Positions 49,903 through 61,900 of a stretch of 64,000 nt of DNA are shown one piece after another. The DNA lies in assembly GCF_905220365.1 (NCBI RefSeq), contig NC_061129.1, forward strand, positions 8,060,803-8,124,802, given 5' to 3'. Position numbers and translations under genes: made by a program. The stretch is from Vanessa cardui. Its lineage: Eukaryota > Arthropoda > Insecta > Lepidoptera > Nymphalidae. Position 1 is the stretch's first letter, and each line of letters starts with the position of its first letter. The notes beneath the pieces were generated by a model. That model had not been told where the DNA came from and did no database searches. It saw only the letters and a list, made by a program, of their open reading frames with translations.

Positions 49903-52900
49903 CTACGCAAATGCACAATAAATTAAAAATAAATCATATTTTATAATTTCCTTTCTTCTTGGTGGTAGGGCTTTGTGCGAGCCCGTCTGGGTAGGTACCA
50001 CCCACTCATCAGTTATTCTACCGCCAAATAACAGTAGTCAGTATTGTTGTGTTCCGGTTTGAAGGGTGAGTGAGCCAGTGTAACTACAGGCACAAGGGAC
50101 ATAACATCTTAGTTCCCAAGGTTAGTGGCGCAGTGACGATGTAAGGAATAGTTAATATTTCTCACAGCGTCATTGTCTATGGGTGATGGTGACCACTTAC
50201 CATCAGGTGGCCCATATGCTCGTCCGCCAACCTATACCATAAAAAAAAAAAAATCTATGTCACATAACTAAACTTTGAATAGATGACGTATAACATCAAA
50301 ATGATTCTACATTATTTATTAAATCAAGCCATTATTCTTTATCGACTCAAACTATAATCGATTTCTTTAACCACTTATTTTTGTGTTGCACGAACACTTG
50401 TGTAAATAAGTGTTCACGCAACACAGAAATGGTCCCATAATCGAGGAAAACACAAATGCATTTACATATGTTAAGCATGTTTTTCTACTTTTATTTACAT
50501 TTTTTTATTAATTATACTGTAGTTCATCAACAGCTACAAACAGTCCTTTGTTTGAAAAATACACAAAATGTTTTATCCATAATTATCTATACATAGCTAT
50601 TATGAAATTTGTAAAATATATAAAGCAACTGGCTAATATTATTAGCATTGATAATAATTAAAAATAAAATTTTAAAAATAAAGTATAAGTGTTCTTACGT
50701 GGGCTCGATTTTGCGTCAGTTGAAGGAATAATCCATAGATACAGAGGATCGCACAGCAATACCTCCAATATAGTCAATAGGGTTTCCTGATTATCTCGAA
50801 GCAATTGTAGAGTTTTTTCACAACACCTGTTTGAAATTTATGTATATTAAAAACACATTTTGATGGAAATCATACTTAGTTTGCATTGTTGCAAATATTT
50901 TATCAAAACAAGTAATATACGTACCTCCTAAAAACCCCCTCAACACCGCTTGATCCAAAACCGGCGACTATGTCTTGGGTCAAACGGAATGGCACAGTTT
51001 CTGGTGTCGGCAATGTTTTGCCTTGATCGAATGCTATGCCTGAAACGATAACATAATGCTTAATTTTTTACCGTCAGACTAATATAGTACACAATTATTT
51101 ATTTACCGTCAAATTTACTACGATGATAGTTTCAGAGTTTTTAGAAAATCATTGAAATATATGTGATATCTTAGTATTTCAAGCAAACTGACTAAGTAGA
51201 CATAGTATTACCGTTTTATTTATTTCATTTATGTATTTAATAATCTCACAGCATCAACCTAACAATAATATGTATTTATTAATTATGTATGACATTTCAT
51301 GTATCTCCTAAAAATAATTGATTTTTATTCTTACCAAAATCAATATGTATTAATTCGGCCGTTGTTGTGTCAATTAAAATATTTTGAACATGTCTGTCAC
51401 CAAGACCCATAATATATCCAACCATGGACGATGTAGCCACACTAAAATATATCAAACATTATTGAAAACAAATATGTAAATGAATTAAATACAGTTATTC
51501 TATTAATGTTATAAAAATAAGGTTACCTTCTGGTGTACGCAAGACGACGTTCGTACCAAGTAACAGGATCGAGATAGTGTTCGGTAAAGAAATTATGAAA
51601 AACTGGTTTGAACACTTTCAGTATATCTTTAAAAACTTGCAACTTATATTTATTGGATTTTCTTTGTTCTTGACAATCCTTTAGTTTCGTGCGAGCAGCG
51701 GATGGTGTTATATCCTGAAATAAATTTTAAGCTGTGTTAGAAATATATTCATAGTTGTAAAAAAAAATATTTCAACAATACAGTCAAATAAAAAATTAAA
51801 AAAATATATGTTGAAACATAGACAGGAGAAACAATTTTTTTTTTCTTTTGATAAAAGATTGAAAATCATTTTAGGTCAAGGTCTTAGAATACAATATGCC
51901 ACAAAAAATAATAATGATCTAATGAAGTCAGCCCATAAACATGTTTATGTGAGTTTGTATTTTGATTTGATTTTTGTATGTATAATGTGTACATGAGTAG
52001 TAAAATATTCTGAATAAATACTTGAGGCCTGTATTTTGTGTGTGCGTTGACCAGATACGCTCCCATAGGCATCGTCCCCTCACACCACTGCAATACTCCT
52101 GATCGCTTCGACATGGGAACTACCTGAATATGAAAACGTTAAGCATTACAATACACGGTAAAAGCCCTATCAATGATTACAAGAATTGTGGTTTTACGCT
52201 ATATTATTGTCTTTTGACAACCTGCACATGACATTACTAAATGCAAGCACATGTGCTAAACCAAAGGCGTATTTTCACAGTAACAATACCGACATCTTAA
52301 TAACACCAGTTTTCTACTAATAATTTAGTGATAAGAAGAATTACCATCTCTATCCAGTATCTCGTTAACTTCTGTAACATGACTTAGATAATATGGAAGT
52401 AAATATTTTTTATATAACGAATACTACTATGCAGTCACCTTATATGTCCGTATTAAAAGTTTATTTCGTTTAGTGTCCGGGCTCTTTTCCAGTAACGTAT
52501 TAACAATGGTAAATACTTGCTGCATAACTGCATCTTGCCGTAAGTCGTCCTTGCCCTGCCGACAAAAAATATATAATATATTCGTGGACGGCAATTAAAT
52601 GATTTATTTTTATACATTTAAAATTTTACCTTTATCAGAAGAATCCTCTTTATACCGTCAGAACTCAAGCAAGAGATCTTTTTAGGGCTATTAATACCCC
52701 CTACTAATTCATAAACATTCCCAAACGATATTATTGCTGAAATAATAATTAAAATATGAATAGCTGGGGAAATTGTTAAATGTAAATAAAAATTCATTTA
52801 TCTCGATATAATAATTATACTAGGGGACATTTTTTGCAATATGTCACTTACAGTTCAAACGCGTATAGTCGCAGTCTTTTCGAACTAGAATGGTATCAGT

Positions 52901-55900
52901 GGGTATAGGAATTGCATTCAGATCTCGCAACTTTGCAATGGCTTCGACTTTCGGTACAGCTTGCGGTTTCAGATCCTTGGAAGCCGGCGCGCAGTAAGCG
53001 AAACTTATTATGGCTGAAAGGTAATTCAAAGCGATCCGATATTTATTTCCTTTTCTATATGGTTAGTTATTATCTGTGGTAATAATATTTTTCGTTAGCA
53101 CTATTTAATGTTGCAAAGGAAACTACATTAAAACTCGTATAGAAGACATGAAAGTATATAATATTCTAGATCTTACCACATATTACGTATAGTACGACAC
53201 AACTTAGATGTCGCATCGGCAAAATTCGTAAAACCGATCACATCCGAATTGAGTACGCTATCTCAAATTATCAATATTTATTTCTCACACGAATATGATC
53301 TTTGCACAAACGTAATAACTTGTAATATCATATGACATAATATATTCGTCAATTTGAGGCGTCGATTTACATGCACTTGCTTTCTCTGACGCGTGAATCT
53401 ATAGCGACGAATAGCGTCGAGTGGCGCGACAGGGAGCTATTTCTATTGGTTGTGTAAATCGGCAGTAATCGGTTTTATTTTCATTCCATTGCATTTTCCG
53501 ATGCTACATCTAATTTGTGTCGTACTATACGTAAATTTCAATAAAATGTTGACTACGGTTCAATATTTTTTTAGGGCAATAGAACATTTAAAAAGCTTCA
53601 TGCAAATACCGTCGCAGAGGTACTCCATCTGCGCCACGACGTGCGCCAGTGGCTTCAGCGCCGCCAGCTGCCGCACCAGAGCGCCCGCCGCCCGCACGCG
53701 CGCCTCTCCCGCCTCGCGCGCCTCTCCCGCCTCGCCCACCTCGCCCACCTCGCCGCCGCACAGATCCTTGTCCGAGTTCTTCAAACTGAACAGCAGAGGG
53801 AGCGTGTGGTGGGGATGGTCGGTTGCGCACCTCTCTGAAAAAAAATCATTCACGATTAAGAGGCCAAATACGGGCACTATATACATCGTTATAAATACAA
53901 ATTAATCGTGTGTAGGTACTCATAATTTGTCGCAAATGTTCGGCGAAGGCAGTATTTTCGTTTGAGAGCCGCGGGGCCAGCTGCGGTAGGACACAGATGA
54001 ACTTCCAGGATGGTATCGCATGAAGAAGTCTCCCAAAGCTGCCGTGTTCCTCGTCGTCGAAATTGACGCCGGGGTTGTCCAGCCAGAGGGAAATGACTCG
54101 GAATACGGACAGGTTGTTGTCGTCGCATTGTTTTAAAGACAGAAGGTAATATCTGGAACAAATAAGGACCGTGTTGAATATAATTCTATTCGTTTTAATG
54201 AATTAAATATATATTATTGGCATGAACAATAATAATGATGATGAATTAGATGTTTCAACACATACCTCATTGCTAATTGTAAAAAGCTTTCTTTTTCAGC
54301 TTTCGTATTAGCGATTTCCGCTTCGTCCAGTTCTCCGAAAACGTTATTGACGCGGTATTTGGCTCGAATAACCGCTTTTTCTTCAACGCTTTCATTCCTC
54401 CTGCAAATTAGATTGTATTATTATTTAATTAACATTTTACAGTTCTAACGATATTCCATCAGCGCAGTACTCGAACTGATCATATAGAAGATTGTTACCT
54501 AGCGTGTGTTTGCTGGGAGGACTTCAACGATGCTGCGTTTCCTTTCATACTCTCGATACATTTTATTTTATTTTCGTATACTGACGAGTTCATATATGAA
54601 ACGACCTGTAAATGTTTTTATTAATAAATTGGATATTTGGATACAATGAGAGTTAAATTTTAAGGTCAAATTCAAAGTAATAACGTATCAAATTACAATG
54701 TTACTGTAAAATAGATGAGAGACATCTTTTATGTGTAAGGGAAAATAGTGAAACATATATATGATATAGTCTTATAATGAATCAACAATACCTGTTTATA
54801 TTCGGCGTCCGCAAATTTCGCGATATCATAGTAAACTTTCAAGCGTGTATCGACGTCATCATTGCCACTCAAAGTCTTAAGACTCTCTTCCAAGTACTTG
54901 TGTATAATGTCTCGTCCTGTGTCACGTTTGGACTCTGCCATCCAAAGACCATACTGCCTATTTGAATAAAAGTAATATTATTATTATAGTTGAAGATGTT
55001 TGCAAGAACAGCGCAAAGTATGGAGGTACTGCAAAGCAAAGCCCTTAACTTGTTAGTATGAGTAGAATTTTTCTCAGTAATGTTATATTCCGGTTTGAAG
55101 GGTGATTGAACCAGTGTTACAAGCACAAGTGGCAAAATATCTTAGTACTAAGATTGGTGGCGTATTGGCAATGAAAGGAATGGTTGTTTTCTTACGGGGT
55201 CAAAGTATATGGCGCATTTGCACGTCCACCAATTTATGTTATAAAAAATAGTTTTAAAAAAACTAAAAAAACAAGCTAATTAAATAAATAAAGCTTTGTC
55301 ATTGACACTTAAAACATATGCAGTTTCGAATCAATTAGACTTCTGGAAACAGTTGAAAATCGCGCTCAACGATTCCGTTACATAGTTACATACATACATA
55401 CAGTAAAAGCTTATAAAAGCGTGATAAAAATACGAATGCAAAACCAGTGAGAGTTTTGTTTACCTTAAAGACATCGCAGAAAGTTTCAGGTCATCGGGGT
55501 CTTTTGCTACAATACTGTGAAGCAACGATAGGGCTATATCGGTGTGGCCTTTAGCCCAAGATATTTGACTTTCTAAAAGGACGACCCTCTTTGACGCCTC
55601 AAGATTCTTCACCGTTGCCACGATACGCTGCGCCATCTGTACTCTTTGATTCGATAGCCCTAATTCTGTAAACAAAACACTTTAATCTTATAAATATATT
55701 TAATTAATTACATATTTTATTGACAATATATCATTCCTTACCAGCATACTGCAGCTGCAACTCGTTAATATTCGAAAAGTTTATTGAGTCAACCTTTGCA
55801 ATATGTTCTAGAATTAAACTTCTCTGAGATATGATTGCTTCCAAATGTTTGAAATCATTGAAAATAGGAATGTTGTCGACTTTCCACTCTTCGACGAGTT

Positions 55901-58900
55901 CCGACACTGGTTTTTTGTCACATCTTACTGAAAAATAAGTCTCAATATCGCGGAATAAATGTAAATTAGCGACTGTTTTGTAAACATTTTGACAGTTCGT
56001 CATGTTGAGGCTCCGACACTGCCTCGCTACCGCCAACTTCGCTCTATCCAGTGGTATCTGAAGCTTGTGACTGACCTCGGCGGTAGTCTGCACATTGAGG
56101 CAGTCCTTGAGACACGAATATCGCATAGCCTTTGTAATCGAATCATGGACACAGTTGCCCCTCCTCGATTTCTCCTCCAGCTCGGCGGTATCGACAAAAT
56201 CACTCCAATCGCCTGAAAAATGGAACGGACACCAACATAAGGGGTTGTCCATTAATCACGTGATCTTTTTTTAGCATTTTTAACCCCCCCTCCCCCATTG
56301 GTGATACGTAGTGAGGTTTAAGACCACCTCCCCTCCCCCTTCTCAACATCACGTGTATTTTTAGTACCTACAACGAATCTTAAAATTTTCTGAATATTAT
56401 CTTAATTTAAATACAGGTATAAACTGTAATCTTATTTTATTCTGAAATTAAGGACCATATTTGTTTAAAAACCGCGCATTAGACGAAAAAATAAATACAC
56501 GAGATATCTTACTACACCCCCCCTGACCCTTGTGTTATTTTCGTGATTTTATCAAACCCCCCCCCCCCTTTCAAGCCTCACGTGATTAATGGACAACCCC
56601 TAAGACAGTTTTCAGAAGCACAGGTCAACAAGGTCAGCAAGGTCAACTCACCCAGATAGGAGAGGCAGTCGTACTTGAGGTCGTCGAGCGCGTCGCTGTC
56701 GGGGCAGGAGACGATGTATTGCAGCGCGAGGTGGTGCATGCCCGAGCGGTGCAGCGCGGTGGCGGCGCCGTGCGCCAGGCGGGCGGCGCGCGCGCGCGAC
56801 AGCGCGATGTCGTGCAGCAGCAGCGCGTCCGACAGCTGCCCCGCGTGAAGCAGGTGCGCGCGCGCCTCCGCCCCGCTCGTCAGGTGCGATGTGCCGCACC
56901 CCTCGATAGCGTCCATATCCCCGATCGAAACGTAGCACTGACACCGAACGAATATACATAGCTACTTATGTCGGATCATAGAGCTGAGATGGCCGAGTGG
57001 TTACAACTCGTAAATCTTAACCGATGAGTTCGGGTTCAAACCCAGGCAAGCACAACTATAAATATGTGCTTAATTTGTGTTTATAATTCATCTCGTGCTC
57101 GGCGGTGAAGGAAAACATCGTGAGGAAATCTGCCTATTGAAATGTGTCTAATTTCATCGAAATTCTACCACATGTGCATTCCACCAACCCGCATTGGAAC
57201 AGCGTGGTGGAATATGTTCTAAACCTTCTCCTTAATAGGAGAGGAGGCTTTAGCCCAGCAGTGGAAAATTTCCAGGCTGTTACTTTTTTTTAATGTCGGA
57301 TCTCCAACTCGATCTTCCTTCCGTCTTTTTCGCTTGTTTGATATTATCGGTGTTTAATGTGGTGTTTCCCTTTCGCGTGTAACACACAGGATTCATGCTT
57401 ATTATTTATCTATTACAACGACTATTTGTACAGTGTGCCCGTTAGAGGATAAATAAAAATAAATGAGCGATTCGATGGTATTTTTTATGGGAAAGCAGAA
57501 TAAGCAAGAATATATTAATGACATTTTAATGAATTCATCATCACTTTAGATTGATTAAATATCGTAATGCCAACGTACTTTTCTAAATATTTTGCGGACG
57601 AGGTCGAGCTGGGATTGGTCGGCGTCGTCGGCGGCGCACAGCTCGCCGTAGTAGAGCGCGGCCCAGTGGCGGCCCGCCCGCGCCGCCGCCCACGCCACGC
57701 GCGCGCACTGCAGGCGCAGGTGCGTCGCCGGGCCCGGCGCGCGTGCTCGCCCGCTGACACACACGCGTTACTTTTATGGCTAATATTAATACTTATATAT
57801 ACATATATATATAGTACGACACAATATAATTATTTCTCATGCGAATATGATCTTTGCACAAACGTAATAACTTGTAATATCATATGACCTAATATATTCG
57901 TCAATTTGACGCGTCGATTTACATGCACTTGCTTTCTCTGACGAGTGAATCTATAGCGACGAATAGCGTCAAATGTCGCGATAGGGAGCTATTTCTATTG
58001 GTTATGTAAATCGGCAGTAATCGGTTTTATTTTCATTCCATTGCATTTTCCGATGCTACATCTAATTTGTGTCGTACTATACATATATAATCGATAAGTT
58101 GCCGATCATAGATCTGGGTTTATTAGTTTTAAATTTTGCCTTACATGTCTTATGGATGATGTAATGAAAGGCAATTGAGTATAGATATATGTATTGTAAT
58201 ATAATTTACAATATTTAATTGTTAATACGATATTACAGTGCGATGTTAGACTGGCGACTCGGCGACAGAACATATAACAATGTATTAATTGACAATGTAG
58301 CATATCGAATATCGACTTGTTTCTCAGTGCCATTATGGACAGTGATTTTTGCTTATATTAATAAAAGATATTACGTAGGCAAAAAATAACAAATACATCT
58401 GAACACAATCCTCAAATTATTATTTTATAGTAATATCAAACATACCTTTTTTTATAATGATTCTTCTGTATGCGTACAAAATTTACAACGTCCAATAAAT
58501 AATGAACGATAATCTTGTGGTCGTTGTCCAGTTTAGTCGACTTTTTGGGAACACTACCGCCCACAACACTACTGTCCAAATTATCATCGTAAGTCAAGTC
58601 CCATATATATTTGAAAACTTGATTCAATTGTTCGGTGAAAATATTCGCATGTATATCCGTCGAACTATAAAGTATCAAGCCGAATATAGCAGGCATAACT
58701 TTTCGGCACACTTCAGGCTAAAATATAAGAACAAAATGTAGTTAAAATTATTCAGTATCATTACGCTTTATGGCTTTTATGTTACGTCTAACCGTGTAAT
58801 TTTTATTATAGCATACAGATGTAAATATCCTTAGGGGATAGATAACGAATATCAATCGATTGCGGATTCAACCTCGGGCAAGAATCACATAATATTTATG

Positions 58901-61900
58901 TGCTTAATTTGTGTATGACGTGAGAAAACATCGAAAAAGAAACTGCATGATTTGTTGAAAATTCATCCAAAATTTTATCCACCAACCCGCATAGTAATAG
59001 CGTGAAGAAAGAACCTTCGATTTAATTACCTTTTTTTGTCAGATGTCAGAGCTGTCAGTAACATACAGAAACGTGGAAAAATAAAAAGATAAGCCTATAA
59101 TTTTTTTTACATTTCTCCTTTATGTATTATCTATACGCTGATATGCGGTGGCAGGTGTAATAAAGAATGCAGAATATTCGTCAACGACTAAGTAAAATGA
59201 ACAGTAATACTGTTTAAGTATTAATGCTTTGTGAAAATTGATCGTTTATTTTTAGCGAAGTTAAAAATATTAGACGGAATAGGATGGCGAGTTAGTTATG
59301 TAAGTAAAATGAAAAGTTACGAACTGATAGACAATACATTGCAAGCCCATTGACTTCTAAAATGATGAAAATTAGCAACAGAATTCCTAATGAAACTTAG
59401 ATTTTAGGTTAGAAATTATTTCATATATATCTATTATTTTGAGCAAAAAAAGCGCTTAAGTAAAACTATTTACATTATTAAATTTCCCTATAATGTATTC
59501 ATATTAAATATTGATTATATTATATATCTCATAACAGAGAAAAAATAAATAAATTTCGAACATGACTATTTTTATTCCCAGATTATGCATACTTTTACTA
59601 AAATCGTATTACCTTGACTGCACAAACTGCACTTAGAGAATTTATGTAATTGTTAGAGGATGCAATTGTATCCAACAAAGCCAAGGTTATCCGAGTGATC
59701 CATTGCGTGTGCGTTTCATCCTTGTAAGGTATCCAATATTCAATATCATTGTATTTATCGAACTTATTGTTATCGACTTTATATTCGGCACGGATATCGC
59801 ATTCAGTCGAAACTAGGGATTGCAATATCGCCGTATCGATAGTCGCCATATCTGCATTTCAACAAAATATTAATCATATACATATTTTGTAATGTAAAAG
59901 AGTAATAAAATCGATAGAAATGTTAACGTATCCATACCTAAGGCTGCTCTTCCATCGCGAAACTTCAAGAGACGGTTAAGTGCTTTTGTGACTTTATTGC
60001 TGACGGTTGGATCTTCATCAAAAAGATGCTCGGATAGAGATTTCAAAACTAGCATTGCAATATAGTGTTTTGGGTTTAAATCCCTCACTTTCGTAGTATC
60101 CGCAGGCGGTACGGTTACTAGAGTTTTCATGTCGTAAGCGCCAACCTCTGCTAAGCAATTACATGCTTCTACAAGTATCTGTAAGCAAGCTCAACTTATG
60201 TAAAATTATAACATAATAGGATGACCACATTTTTATAAATCTGAAGAGACAAATCACCTTCTCATCAGTTTCATTTTTCAGCAGATTGGTCAATGCATAT
60301 ACGACCTTGTGTAAGACACTTGTTTCACAATCTTCTGAGAATCCTTTCACGTTTAAATCGGCATATAGTTCTTTAATAAATCCTTTATTGTGTTTTAAAA
60401 ATTGGCACATTTTAAACAACGAGCTCTGGCTGAAAATAACATATGTTATTAATTTCATGTATTTAACTTTGATAAATAATAATAAAAAATAAATAAAACG
60501 TTTATATATTATATCATCTCAAATATTTATCATTGATTATTATATTTATGATGAATACTTCATTTGAAAATCTATTACTATGGTAATATATGATATAATT
60601 AAAACTTTTTATAGTAACTATGTCACATAATATCTTAGCCATAGTTACACACCGTAAAATGAAGAACATATTCCAATAATCAGCCTACAATACATGCTAA
60701 TATAACACTGGCAGAGCCGAGATGGCCCAGTGGTTAGAATTCGTGCATCTTAACCGATGAACGCGAGTTCAAACCCAGGCAAGCACCGTTGATTAATGTG
60801 CTTATTTTGTCTTTATAATTCATCTCGTGCTCAGCGGTGAAGGAAAACATCATGAGGAAACCTGCATGTGACAAATTTCATAGAAATTCTGCCACATTTG
60901 TATTCCATCAACCCGCATTGAAACAGTGTGGTGGAATATGTTCCAAACCTTCTCCTCAAAGGGAGAGGAGACCTTTAGCTCAGCAGTGGGAATTTACAGG
61001 CTGTTGCTATAATACTGGCAAATACTTAATGGAAATGTTAATCATACCTTGCATTTGTTAAACTCAATGTATACGTTTCAAGTTCATTCAAGAACATACG
61101 TTTCGAAGTACTCGTAGTCATTTCGACCCCATCAGACATCAAGTTCATGTAATCGACAATATCCACGCTTTCAGTCAATATCTGTTTTAAGTCAATCGTG
61201 ATATATTCCAATAAAGATTTACATTCTGTATATCCCTTGTCGACTTTTATAGTCAAAATTGAAACGATTTTGGACAGCGTTGACCGTTGGATGTTTTCAC
61301 CTTTGTTTGGTGTCTGAGTTAACATCTTTACGATTATAATTTTCAGTCCTTTGACAAATATTTTAACTTCCTCCCTACTTTCTGAATCTTTGATAGCATG
61401 AGCGACGCTTGTACATAAAAAGTTACACAATATTGCATCGGAAGAATAGCCTAGTGGTATATGGTCTACAAACGACAGGTACGAATGAAAAATCAGTACT
61501 TTAAAGTCGAAAACTTTCTCACGTAATACGTTATCCCAAAGTTTGAAGAGAATATTGAGAATGACTAACGGTTGATTCTCGCATAAGTATTGCATTATAT
61601 TTCCATCTATTAGTTCCTAAAATGAAAAATGTTATTTAACAGTTGAATATTTTTGTAATTTTTTAGTAATTAAGTTTTTAGGGCTTACCCCAAAAAATTT
61701 GAGAATTGCGGAAAATACACGTTTAGAATATGTATAAGTATCAGGTTTGCAAGCAAAATGCACTTGAAACAGTTCAGAGGCTCCGGCATGATCGCTGATA
61801 TGCATCACCATTAAAAGCAGTAACTCGCCCAAGTTTTCCACAAAGAGATTGCTCCACCGTTCGTTTTTCAAGATGTGCCTCGTCGAATGGAACATTATAT

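Noticed and set aside
49674..49946. Several overlapping Arg/Ala/Pro-rich frames on both strands
   Set aside because: Shadows of the GC-rich ATM FATC exon. Only the minus frame ending at 49724 encodes FATC.
53889..54161. 90-codon minus-strand frame with an ATG
   Set aside because: Wrong frame of ATM exon 53920-54152; the correct frame gives YYLLSLKQ...WLDNPG, which matches ATM and the flanking phases.
60714..60790. tRNA-like sequence with clear A and B boxes
   Set aside because: It is the head of a SINE present in eight copies, with no paired acceptor stem, so not a functional tRNA gene.
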